Source: Saprospiraceae bacterium (lineage in GTDB: Bacteria; Bacteroidota; Bacteroidia; Chitinophagales; Saprospiraceae). Taken from it: a DNA stretch of 33,307 nt. Under the pieces are notes generated by a model. That model was not told where the DNA came from and did no database searches. It was given only the letters and a program-made list of their open reading frames with translations. Location: NCBI GenBank assembly GCA_028279185.1, contig JANQSS010000097.1, positions 1 through 33,307 on the forward strand. Direction: 5' to 3'. This document shows positions 16,188-23,406 of the stretch, one piece after another (the stretch's first letter is position 1; each line of letters opens with the position of its first letter). The translations under genes were made by a program, and so were the position numbers.

Positions 16188-16224
16188 ACTACAATGCCAT
16201 AGATCAAAATCCAAGCATTGTAGT
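16188..16224. repeat. Perfect 10-bp inverted repeat upstream of the sigma factor gene
   Basis: ACTACAATGC (16188-16197) and GCATTGTAGT (16215-16224) are exact reverse complements around a 17-base spacer. The repeat lies 10 bases before the sigma factor ATG at 16177. On the minus strand the hairpin is followed by TTTT, so it might be a weak terminator or attenuator after the secreted protein gene, a leader hairpin controlling sigma translation, or an operator. Confidence 0.6.
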
Positions 16225-16295
16225 CTACTCTTTATAATAGTGCAATGACATCATCGAACATACATGATCAAGATGCGTCATTTAATATACTGTCA

Positions 16296-17054
16296 TTAAG
16301 GCGCAGGTGTAGGAATAAATATTGGGTCTATTGTCTCAACATCTATGGAAACGCCCAGGCCTATTCCTCCTGCACCCCCTCCTCCTTGTTGGATAGGGAT
16401 AAAGTCGAGAAGAAAGTCGGAGTCGAAATACGTGTACGCCGCCGATACCGCAATTTTTTCATCGGATTCAATTATTACATGTCCTTCGAAAGTCGTAGTT
16501 AAAGGCGAAATTAAATCTTCTGAGATCAAAACGTCATATATCTCATCGCACGTCATCGCAAATGTATAAAACCTAGAGAGCGTATCAGTAAAAATAGTGT
16601 CGGCAGGAGCCTGGATTGCATCAGGTGGAATTAATGTATCTGAGCGATTGTGTGTGAGGCTCAAGGTTCTGCTGAGAATCATGTCCTCATGCGCCGGGTT
16701 GAGGATTGAAATGGACGTTTGATATTGACCCTTATTACGGTTATAATGGGTCGGTAAAATGCCATGGTCCTGATATCCGCAAACAAAAGGTGCCAGATAA
16801 ACGTACGTTCCGTCATCCGAACCGCTGCTTGAAGGGCTCATCCAGCTGCTTTGACCTGATCCATTGGATGTTAACACCTGACCATCCGCTCCGTCCACTG
16901 TTGGCAAACTATATTCGCGGTTCACCACAATTGTACCATCTATGTAAGCAGAGTCAGTCTCAAATTCAACAATGGTTTGTGCATCAATTGACATGAGATG
17001 GATGAAAAATATAAAAAGAATACTTAGGCTGTTTAAAATGAATACCTGTTTCAT
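16296..17054 (-). CDS. Secreted protein with adhesin-like collar motif, unknown function
   Basis: 252 residues. A signal peptide of about 26 residues ends SIDAQ. The segment YSLPTVDGADGQVLTSNGSGQSSW (residues 48-71, given in part) matches the LPxxDGxxGQVLxTxGxGxxxW motif common in Bacteroidota surface and tail-like proteins. The second half (about 83-225) begins VYLAPFVCGYQ and contains QTSISILNPAHED and GHVIIESDEKIAVSAAYTY, a beta-rich pattern seen in uncharacterised secreted proteins. It ends in a glycine-rich linker and FIPTPAP. It precedes the sigma and anti-sigma-like genes on the same strand and may belong to their regulon. No enzymatic motif is visible. Confidence 0.75.
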   Translation of the reverse strand: MKQVFILNSLSILFIFFIHLMSIDAQTIVEFETDSAYIDGTIVVNREYSLPTVDGADGQVLTSNGSGQSSWMSPSSSGSDDGTYVYLAPFVCGYQDHGILPTHYNRNKGQYQTSISILNPAHEDMILSRTLSLTHNRSDTLIPPDAIQAPADTIFTDTLSRFYTFAMTCDEIYDVLISEDLISPLTTTFEGHVIIESDEKIAVSAAYTYFDSDFLLDFIPIQQGGGGAGGIGLGVSIDVETIDPIFIPTPAP

Positions 17055-17243
17055 CGAATTGAATTTTTTTAGTTAGTAATGAAGTAATATCACCTTCCGT
17101 ACGATTAGATACTTTACTGCGGCGATTTTGATATGAATAAATCAGGGTCAACAAAACGTAACCACTTTCTTGAAAAATAATTGGATTGAATGCAATTCAC
17201 GCGGAAAATCAAAAAAATTGATACGATCCGGTTACAATTTTCG

Positions 17244-17263
17244 ATCGTAAATACACTTACGAT
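17244..17263. repeat. 7-bp inverted repeat ATCGTAA/TTACGAT
   Basis: ATCGTAA (17244-17250) and TTACGAT (17257-17263) are exact reverse complements with a 6-base spacer. It lies about 190 bases upstream of the secreted protein gene start. It may be an operator or short hairpin; nothing further supports a function. Confidence 0.3.
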
Positions 17264-17317
17264 ATATGGCATTAAAAAGAGCGCACAGGTATAATCCCCA
17301 TGGCATGTTATTCAATG

Positions 17318-17389
17318 ACGTCTGAGGACTATAAGACGTTCCAATAAGTGCAGTATCTGATCTAAACGTAGGTCAAATACTGCTTTTTT
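17318..17389 (+). ncRNA. Candidate structured RNA ending in an intrinsic terminator
   Basis: Two consecutive hairpins can form on the plus strand. The first pairs ACGTCT (17318-17323) with AGACGT (17334-17339). The second pairs GCAGTAT (17350-17356) with ATACTGC (17377-17383). Inside it, after a C/A mismatch, TGATC pairs with GGTCA (one G-U), leaving an 8-base loop, and six T residues follow (17384-17389). This is a good Rho-independent terminator shape, yet no plus-strand gene precedes it. It may end a small RNA, or be the leader of the decayed antitoxin gene downstream. Confidence 0.4.
17350..17389 (+). terminator. Intrinsic terminator hairpin with T6 tail
   Basis: A 7-bp stem (GCAGTAT/ATACTGC), an inner 5-bp stem and six T residues directly after the stem. 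It is orphan on this strand: the nearest upstream plus-strand gene is the CHAT gene ending at 14861. Confidence 0.5.
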
Positions 17390-17516
17390 ATAAGTGAGGT
17401 TGGTTAACTTTTGAGATGGTCCCGCTCTGACTCGTACTATATGATAAATTTTTGTTTGCCCTATTGTTCAATCAAGAATAACGTTGATGAGACAAAATGA
17501 GAGGCCGAGTAAATGA

Positions 17517-17744
17517 AAAGGCTACCCTGTCGAAGACCCAGATCCTATTGAATTGATAAAATATGAGATGGAAGAAAGTGGCCCGAAGCAAAAAGACCTT
17601 GTATGAATTATTGGTGACAAATCTAAAGTATCGGCAGTCTTGAATCGTAAAAGAGGCTTATCTCTCAGTATGATTAGAACTATTAGTAAGACATTCAATA
17701 TCCCAGCTTCTATACTGGTTCAAGAATACCAGTTGAGCAAGTAA
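17517..17744 (+). pseudogene. Relic of a HigA-type (COG5499-like) HTH antitoxin with in-frame TGA
   Basis: Starting after a TGA at 17514, the frame reads KGYPVEDPDPIELIKYEME, then ESGPKQKDLV, a TGA at 17604-17606, then IIGDKSKVSAVLNRKRGLS and LSMIRTISKTFNIPASILVQE to a TAA at 17742. This matches the C-terminal XRE-like helix-turn-helix of HigA antitoxins (D-P-I-E-x-I-K, K-Q-K-D-L, S-K-V-S-x-V-L-N, I-P-x-x-x-L-x-Q-E). The stop occurs inside the helix-turn-helix, and the N-terminal part expected upstream is not found in frame. The usual HigB toxin gene is not visible upstream. A dead antitoxin remnant is the simplest reading; a sequencing error could explain the TGA but not the missing N-terminus. 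Confidence 0.65.
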
Positions 17745-17748
17745 TTTT

Positions 17749-18090
17749 CTAGCTCCATTCACTCCAATTATCACGCCACTCTCTTTGTAGCTCTAGGGGG
17801 CTTTTTATAGTATTCTGAAACGCCTTGCCGAACGACTTTTGACGTTTTATGCGCTTAATGAGCTGGTGAATTTCTTTTGTATATTTTTTGCCTATACTAT
17901 AGACTTTACCACTCTTTAGCTTTAAAATTGAAATAATATTTTCGACTTTTGGTTCTATATCGTTTTGCCCAATAAATTTAGAGTTTCTTTGCAATTAATG
18001 AATAATATATTCATCAAATACATAGTATTTTCCGTGAAACATTCCATTGAATGTTGTCAAGACGATGACGATGACTATACTATTTACCAT
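17749..18090 (-). pseudogene. Interrupted minus-strand frame (31 codons, TAA, 81 codons)
   Basis: An ATG at 18090 opens MVNSIVIVIVLTTFNGMFHG..., a signal-anchor-like start, and ends after 31 codons at a TAA (17995-17997). The same frame continues immediately as LQRNSKFIGQNDIEPKVENI... for 81 basic residues to a stop at 17749, with no ATG of its own. One changed base would join the two into a 113-codon gene. It begins 10 bp after the 105-residue ORF ends. The family is not recognised. It may be a single damaged gene for a small secreted or membrane basic protein, or a 31-residue peptide followed by chance open frame. Confidence 0.35.
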
Positions 18091-18100
18091 ATTTTCTAAT

Positions 18101-18418
18101 TTATAAACAAGTCATATCGGCAGCAATTGTAGGAACACCAGGACAACCCTGAGTTGATATACTTACTCCTCCTCCAAAATAGCCGAATAAATTTCCCAAT
18201 AGTTGATCTCTAAATTCCTCTTTTAGTACTTCCGACTCTGGAGGTAATTGAAGATAAGATATAGGACTGTTTAATCGCGCTTCAACAGCGAAGATAGCAG
18301 TCCTAACAGCATCTTGAATCCAAAGAACTGTTCTATTTCGTCCTGGTAATGTGCTTTTCAATTCGCCCGAAAGAGCAACTAATGCGAGTGTCCACGTCAT
18401 CTTTCGTCTATTTAACAT
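18101..18418 (-). CDS. Hypothetical protein with Gly-Gly motif and Cys/Ser/Thr-rich tail (peptide-precursor-like)
   Basis: 105 residues from the ATG at 18418. An in-frame ATG at 18400 is also possible. The body is amphipathic-helical and charged (for example LPPESEVLKEEFRDQLLGNL), then FGYFGGG followed by a 21-residue tail rich in Ser, Thr and two cysteines (VSISTQGCPG...MTCL). A leader ending in Gly-Gly before a short Cys/Ser/Thr tail resembles precursors of ribosomally made, modified peptides, but no modification or transport gene is in the window. It could equally be an unknown small protein. It is divergent from folB. Confidence 0.5.
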   Translation of the reverse strand: MLNRRKMTWTLALVALSGELKSTLPGRNRTVLWIQDAVRTAIFAVEARLNSPISYLQLPPESEVLKEEFRDQLLGNLFGYFGGGVSISTQGCPGVPTIAADMTCL

Positions 18419-18487
18419 CAATTCGAAGGTTAAAACCTCATTTTAAAGAACTTCGACGCATTCTTCAATTTGCATGTATCCGTTTTG

Positions 18488-18495
18488 TACTTTTG
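18488..18495 (+). promoter_or_regulatory. -7 box (TACTTTTG) of folB-prfA
   Basis: TACTTTTG matches TAnnTTTG exactly, 20 bases before the folB ATG at 18516. A TTTG at 18469-18472 lies 15 bases upstream, slightly closer than the usual -33 spacing. Confidence 0.45.
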
Positions 18496-18515
18496 CCGCA
18501 AATAAAACAGATGCA

Positions 18516-18875
18516 ATGGCCATTATAGCCCTGGAGAATATTCACTTGTACGGAAAACACGGCTGCTACGATGCGGAAGCCATGTTGGGAGGGCATTATG
18601 AAATGAATATCTATGTAAAGACTGATGTTCGTGAAGCTGCGGAGACGGACGATTTAAAACATACCATCGACTACGAGGCCGTCTATAATTACTGTATAGA
18701 AATATTCAGCACCCGACATAATTTGTTAGAAACGCTTGCCTACAAGATGGCTCACGGTCTCCTGAAAAAATATGATAGCGCTCATGCCGTCCGCGTTAAA
18801 TTGTCTAAACTTCACCCTCCTTTACCAGGTCAGGTAGAACGCTCAACAGTAGACTATAGTACGCCTGAATTTTAA
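18516..18875 (+). CDS. folB: Dihydroneopterin aldolase
   Basis: 119 residues, the normal length. It converts 7,8-dihydroneopterin to 6-hydroxymethyl-dihydropterin and glycolaldehyde in folate synthesis in the cytoplasm. Family features are IALENIHLYGKHGCYDAE, HTIDYEAVYNYC, NLLETLAYKMA with the conserved pterin-binding glutamate, and the C-terminal VRVKLSKLHPPLPGQ holding the catalytic lysine. The ATG at 18516 is preferred to an upstream ATG at 18474, which adds an unrelated N-terminus and lies before the -7 box. It is followed after 21 bp by prfA in the same direction, so the two probably share a transcript. Confidence 0.93.
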   Translation: MAIIALENIHLYGKHGCYDAEAMLGGHYEMNIYVKTDVREAAETDDLKHTIDYEAVYNYCIEIFSTRHNLLETLAYKMAHGLLKKYDSAHAVRVKLSKLHPPLPGQVERSTVDYSTPEF

Positions 18876-18896
18876 TTTTTTTCATCATTAAATTCC

Positions 18897-19955
18897 ATGC
18901 TCGATAAATTAGAAGCCATAGCAGAACGATTTTACTACCTGGAAGAACAGCTTTCAGATCCCGATGTAATTAGTGATATGAATAAGTACAAAAAGTATCA
19001 CAAGGAGTACAAGGATTTGAATAATGTAATGAGTAAAAAAAGGGAGTATCAGGATTTGCTTGGTAATATTTCTACTGCGCAGGAAATGCTTGCAAGTGAT
19101 GACGCTGAGATGAAAGAAATGGCGCAGGAAGAATTAAATAGTTTACAACCAGCACTAACAGTTATTGAAGAAGAAATCAAAATTCTTCTAATTCCAAAAG
19201 ATCCAGAAGACAGTAAAGATGTACTATTTGAAATTCGCTCCGGTACGGGTGGTGATGAAGCGAGTATTTTTGCTGGAGATCTTTACCGCATGTATTCCAA
19301 ATATTTCGATACAAAAGGATGGAAGCATGAAATCATCTATGAAAATGAAGGTACGGCCGGTGGATATAGTAAAATTGTAATTGAAGTTTTAGGTGAAGAT
19401 GTTTTTGGAAAATTGAAATTTGAATCCGGCGCTCATCGGGTACAACGTGTCCCAAAGACGGAAAGCCAGGGAAGGGTTCATACGTCAGCTGCGACTGTTG
19501 TTGTCATGCCAAAATTTGAAATGGAAGACATCGATATAAAAAAGGACGATTTAAAAGTTGATACTTTTCGATCGAGTGGTGCAGGCGGGCAACATGTGAA
19601 TAAAACAGAATCCGGTGTACGGTTTACGCACATTCCTACTGGCATTGTAGCCGAAAGTACAGATGGGCGTTCTCAGCACAAAAATAGGGATATCGCGATC
19701 CAACGACTTTATCAAAAAATTAAAGATGCGCAACAAGAAGCGCATGACAATACGGTGACGGCCCATAGACGATCTTTAGTTGGAAGTGGAGATCGATCCG
19801 ATAAAATTCGAACATATAATTATCCTCAAAATCGAGTCACCGATCATCGTATAAATTTAACTCTATATAGTTTGGACAAAATAATGGATGGACAAATCGA
19901 GCAGATCATTGAGGCCCTGCAAGTCGCAGAAAATGCAGCCAAGATGGCTGGATAG
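18897..19955 (+). CDS. prfA: Peptide chain release factor 1
   Basis: 352 residues, typical for RF1. It recognises UAA and UAG in the ribosomal A site and triggers peptide release. The catalytic GGQ lies in GAGGQHVNKTESG (230-232) and the stop-codon-reading PxT tripeptide is PKT (186-188) in RVPKTESQGRVHTSAA. The N-terminal coiled-coil domain (about 1-100) is intact. The RF1 assignment over RF2 rests on the PxT motif and length. It is co-directional with folB, 21 bp upstream, and with the MarC-family gene 40 bp downstream. Confidence 0.97.
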   Translation: MLDKLEAIAERFYYLEEQLSDPDVISDMNKYKKYHKEYKDLNNVMSKKREYQDLLGNISTAQEMLASDDAEMKEMAQEELNSLQPALTVIEEEIKILLIPKDPEDSKDVLFEIRSGTGGDEASIFAGDLYRMYSKYFDTKGWKHEIIYENEGTAGGYSKIVIEVLGEDVFGKLKFESGAHRVQRVPKTESQGRVHTSAATVVVMPKFEMEDIDIKKDDLKVDTFRSSGAGGQHVNKTESGVRFTHIPTGIVAESTDGRSQHKNRDIAIQRLYQKIKDAQQEAHDNTVTAHRRSLVGSGDRSDKIRTYNYPQNRVTDHRINLTLYSLDKIMDGQIEQIIEALQVAENAAKMAG

Positions 19956-19995
19956 ATAATTCTATTTGTCACGTATGTTTAATTAAAAGTGCATC

Positions 19996-20556
19996 ATGAC
20001 GGTACAAGATATTTTGTCAGTTACGCTCATCCTTTTCTCTGTTATAGATATAGTTGGAAATATTCCGATTGTGATCAGTCTAAAGGAACAGGGTAAAAAA
20101 ATTCAGTCTGGAAAGGCCACACTGGCTGCCGGAGGGCTTATGATTGCGTTTTTATTTGCCGGTGAGTCAATCCTCAAATTATTTGGTGTTGACGTAGCTT
20201 CATTCGCTTTGGCCGGATCAGTTGTGCTTTTCATAATTGGTCTAGAGATGATCCTAGGCATACGACTATTTAAGGATAATCCGGAGTCCAGCTCCTCATC
20301 GATTGTTCCTTTGGCATTTCCCCTTATAGCAGGGGCGGGAACATTGACAACCATATTGACCTTGAAGTCTCAATATGATACTAACAGCATACTGGTTGGC
20401 ATTGTCGTTAATCTACTTTTCGTTTATTTAGTACTTAAATCATCCTCCTGGATACAGCGAAAAATAGGAAAAAGTGGTGAAGATGTTTTGCGAAAAATAT
20501 TTGGAATAATTCTACTAGCTATTGCCATTAAAATATTTAAAGCGAACATTCTGTAA
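19996..20556 (+). CDS. MarC family integral membrane protein
   Basis: 186 residues with about six hydrophobic segments. Family features are IDIVGNIPIVISL near the start, ASFALAGSVVLFIIGLEMILG, FPLIAGAGTLTTILTL (the conserved P-L-x-x-G-P/A-G region) and the closing KIFGIILLAIAIKIF. MarC proteins sit in the inner membrane. The old link to multiple antibiotic resistance has been withdrawn and their role is unknown; transporter function is inferred from topology. It starts 40 bp after prfA and may be read through from the folB-prfA transcript. Confidence 0.9.
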   Translation: MTVQDILSVTLILFSVIDIVGNIPIVISLKEQGKKIQSGKATLAAGGLMIAFLFAGESILKLFGVDVASFALAGSVVLFIIGLEMILGIRLFKDNPESSSSSIVPLAFPLIAGAGTLTTILTLKSQYDTNSILVGIVVNLLFVYLVLKSSSWIQRKIGKSGEDVLRKIFGIILLAIAIKIFKANIL

Positions 20557-20643
20557 TTATGTTTGCTTAGCAATAAATCATCCAACCTCGTTAAATAAGT
20601 CTATGAATTGCTGAATAAATTGAGAGGGACGTTATAGAATAAT

Positions 20644-20898
20644 ATGTCATCAGTATCTATTCAGCCAACTCAGGCAATGAAATTCATATATTTTAATGCA
20701 GTTTTGATGCTTTCATGTTCTTTAGTGATGGTTTCAGTAAAATTTTGCTTTATAAAAACAGAGAACGCATCTGCCATGATGGGGCTAAAGATGGTGCTTC
20801 TTGCCTGTTTTTGGATGGCAACGCATGTGGGCTTTCATAAACCAATGCTGATATTTAGAATAGGTCCATGGCATCTCTTATTAAATAGATCTGACTGA
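20644..20898 (+). CDS. Possible small membrane protein, 84 residues
   Basis: An ATG-started frame with two hydrophobic segments: about residues 14-36 (FIYFNAVLMLSCSLVMVSVKFCF) and about 45-62 (MMGLKMVLLACFWMATHV), joined by a short polar loop KTENAS. A second ATG at residue 12 (20677) may be the real start, placing a Lys before the first segment. I recognise no family. It is codirectional with the MarC-family gene and the SLC12-like gene, but with wide gaps on both sides (87 and 244 bp). The strong membrane pattern makes it more than a random frame. Confidence 0.4.
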   Translation: MSSVSIQPTQAMKFIYFNAVLMLSCSLVMVSVKFCFIKTENASAMMGLKMVLLACFWMATHVGFHKPMLIFRIGPWHLLLNRSD

Positions 20899-21142
20899 TA
20901 CACGTGCTTGACTATTCATGCGAAAATAGAAAATTCGTCTTTTTATCCTGATTTCAATCCGGTGCTATAAGGCTAACCAACAAAATATATTTTCACTAGC
21001 ATAATTCGATCATCGAACAAGCATTCTGAACATTTTTCAATTCATAGCAATTTCATTTTTTCACACTCCTGGCTCCATGAAGCATTGATTTCAATCTACT
21101 GCATTTTCCTTATTTTGCCTATCCATCATTCAATCGCAAAGC

Positions 21143-23356
21143 ATGTCAGAAAACGTATCCTCAAAAAAGTTCGGAACATTCTTAGGCGTATATACCCCAA
21201 GTATTTTGACAATACTTGGTCTTATCATGTACCTGCGGTTTGGTTGGGTAGTTGGAAATATTGGTCTGACGATGACCATCGTCACGGTATTGCTTGCAAG
21301 TTCAATAACTTTTATCACGGGCCTCAGTGCTTCGGCAATAGCTACAAATATACAAGTGGGTGTAGGCGGTGAATACTATCTGGTATCCAGAAGCCTAGGA
21401 TTAGAACCTGGTGGTGCGATCGGAATTCCACTCTATCTGTGCCGAACACTTAGCGTAACATTTTATTGTTTTGGGTTGGCGGAAGCACTGTTAATATTAT
21501 GGCCGGCCGATTGGGGCGAAATCCCATCCTATGGCGTACAGTTGTTTGCAGCCATACTGATCGTGCTTGTTACATTATTATCTGGCAAGAGTGCCGCTCT
21601 TGCTTTAAAGGCGCAAATACCTATCATGGTACTCGTAGGGCTTTCCATATTGGCCCTGGCCATAGGCGTATTGACTAACGACATGCAAGCGCCTATTACG
21701 GAGGCAACTTTCTCAACCGCCCCGGAAGGTTATTGGTATGTATTTGCCGTATTTTTCCCAGCGGTAACCGGATTCACTGCAGGAATCGGGATGAGTGGAG
21801 ATTTGAAAAACCCACGAAAATCCATTCCTACAGGTACGATGGGCGCGGTTATCACGGGTGTGATTATTTATATAATCATTCCACTTCTATTATCTGTAAC
21901 AGCATTATTAACGTTGGGTGATTTAACAAATCCTGATGCGGGTTTAGAAACGTGGACAAAAGTTGCACTATTTGGTGGAATTCTTATTTATCCGGCAGTC
22001 TGGGGAGCCATTTTATCTTCTGCTTTCGGCAGTATTTTGGGTGGTCCACGTGTGTTGCAGGCTCTGTCAATGGACGGCCTTGCACCAAAATTTTTATCGA
22101 AATTATCAAAAACAGGACAACCTACTATTGCGACATGGGTTAGCGGTGCAATTGCTCTTCTAGCTGTCTTGCTCGGTGGATTGAATACAGTTGCTCAATT
22201 CGTTTCCGTATTATTTTTAACCCTATATGTTGCGGTCAACTTAAGTGCAGCATTAGAAACGCTGGTAGCCGAACCTTCTTACCGACCAAAGATTAAAGTT
22301 CCCTGGTATGTGTCGATGTTGGGTGCTGCCGGCGCCATAGGCGTTATGTATTTAATCAGTCCGCTGGCCTGTTTACTCGCGCTTGGACTTGAATTACTCC
22401 TATACATATGGTTGCGCTCTCGCTCCCTCGAGCAGCGATGGGGTGATGTTACCGCTGGGTTTTGGATGAACTTATCGCGGTACGGTTTAATCCAACTTGA
22501 CAAGCGAAAAATACATGCGCGAAATTGGCGTCCGCTTATGTTGCTATTTGTTAATGATGTTGAAAATAGAATAGAACTTGTTCGCTTAGCAACCGCGCTG
22601 GGCCAACATCACGGCATTGTGACGGTAGCCAAATTGTTGTTCAAAAAAGATGCAAAGGTGGAAATTGAAGATCGACGTCTGATTGAATTAAATATGACAA
22701 AAGCCCTTGAACGAAACGGACTCGAGGCTTTTTCCGAAGTGCATATCGTCGACGAAATTGAATCTGGTATTCAACAAGTTTCGAAGGCGCATGGGATTGC
22801 TGACATGCGAACAAATACAATTATTTTCGGATGGTCGGAAAGCAACGACGGTAAACGAAAGCAACTTCAAATCATCGAAGCCATAAAACAAAATGCGAAA
22901 AATGTTTTACTCATACGATTTCGTTCCGTACTTCCGCTCGAAGCTAAGAATATTGACATTTGGTGGAGTGGTCAGCAGCACAATGGGGACTTAATGCTAC
23001 TTCTTGCGCATTTATTAAAACTAAATAAAGAATGGAATAAAGCGCGAATAAATATTCGATCGATGGTTAGAAACGAAAGCGAGAAAACTAGCTTAGAAAA
23101 TCGAATTCAAGCCATATTACCAAAAACTAGAATTAAGGCCGCAGTTAAGATTGAAATTGGTGGCGTTCCGTTCACCAATTTTATCCGCGAAAAGAGCCAA
23201 GAGGCGGACATTGTTTTTGTAGGCCTTCCTTCTTCATCAAAAGAAAATGAAGCCGACAAAATTCGATCGATTGATCAAATCTCAGAAAAACTCAAAGTGA
23301 CTGTCTTTGTGCAAAACAACGAGTCCATAAGCGCTGTGCCAAAATTGCTGGGCTAG
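21143..23356 (+). CDS. SLC12-like cation-chloride cotransporter / amino acid permease family protein
   Basis: 737 residues. The N-terminal two thirds (about 10-430) contain roughly twelve membrane segments of the APC superfamily: GTFLGVYTPSILTILGLIMYLRFGWVVG is the typical first-segment signature of bacterial NKCC/KCC-like proteins. Further features are GVGGEYYLVSRSLG, FFPAVTGFTAGIGMSGDLKNP and SSAFGSILGGPRVLQALSMD. The C-terminal 290 residues form a soluble domain resembling the SLC12 C-terminus (LMLLFVNDVENRIELVRLATALGQ...). It probably moves K+, Na+ and Cl- or amino acids together; the ion set cannot be read. The nearby start fits MSENVSSKKFG. Confidence 0.9.
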   Translation: MSENVSSKKFGTFLGVYTPSILTILGLIMYLRFGWVVGNIGLTMTIVTVLLASSITFITGLSASAIATNIQVGVGGEYYLVSRSLGLEPGGAIGIPLYLCRTLSVTFYCFGLAEALLILWPADWGEIPSYGVQLFAAILIVLVTLLSGKSAALALKAQIPIMVLVGLSILALAIGVLTNDMQAPITEATFSTAPEGYWYVFAVFFPAVTGFTAGIGMSGDLKNPRKSIPTGTMGAVITGVIIYIIIPLLLSVTALLTLGDLTNPDAGLETWTKVALFGGILIYPAVWGAILSSAFGSILGGPRVLQALSMDGLAPKFLSKLSKTGQPTIATWVSGAIALLAVLLGGLNTVAQFVSVLFLTLYVAVNLSAALETLVAEPSYRPKIKVPWYVSMLGAAGAIGVMYLISPLACLLALGLELLLYIWLRSRSLEQRWGDVTAGFWMNLSRYGLIQLDKRKIHARNWRPLMLLFVNDVENRIELVRLATALGQHHGIVTVAKLLFKKDAKVEIEDRRLIELNMTKALERNGLEAFSEVHIVDEIESGIQQVSKAHGIADMRTNTIIFGWSESNDGKRKQLQIIEAIKQNAKNVLLIRFRSVLPLEAKNIDIWWSGQQHNGDLMLLLAHLLKLNKEWNKARINIRSMVRNESEKTSLENRIQAILPKTRIKAAVKIEIGGVPFTNFIREKSQEADIVFVGLPSSSKENEADKIRSIDQISEKLKVTVFVQNNESISAVPKLLG

Positions 23357-23380
23357 TCACCCAATGTTGCGCCCAATATG

Positions 23381-23406
23381 AAAAAAAGCCATTAATCGTA
23401 AGATTA
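23381..23406 (-). terminator. Weak candidate terminator after the alpha/beta hydrolase gene
   Basis: On the minus strand TAATC-TTAC-GATTA (23406-23393, including the stop codon) is followed by ATGGC and seven T residues (23387-23381). The stem is short and AT-rich and is separated from the T-run by five bases, so it is only a candidate. Confidence 0.3.

Larger units (their letters stand above)
17055..17516. other. Intergenic region with inverted repeats and an RNA-like hairpin pair
   Basis: No coding frame is supportable over these 462 bases. It contains the perfect inverted repeat ATCGTAA-N6-TTACGAT (17244-17263) and the hairpin pair plus T-run at 17318-17389, listed separately. The promoter of the secreted protein gene (start 17054, minus) should lie here; an imperfect TACGTTTT box is near 17153-17160. 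Confidence 0.4.

Noticed and set aside
17055-18473. Possible insertion sequence explaining the decayed region
   Set aside because: No transposase fragment, terminal inverted repeats or target-site duplication could be found by eye.
20557-20640. TTGCT-T-AGCAA palindrome as a terminator after the MarC-family gene
   Set aside because: The stem is only 5 bp and no T-run follows.
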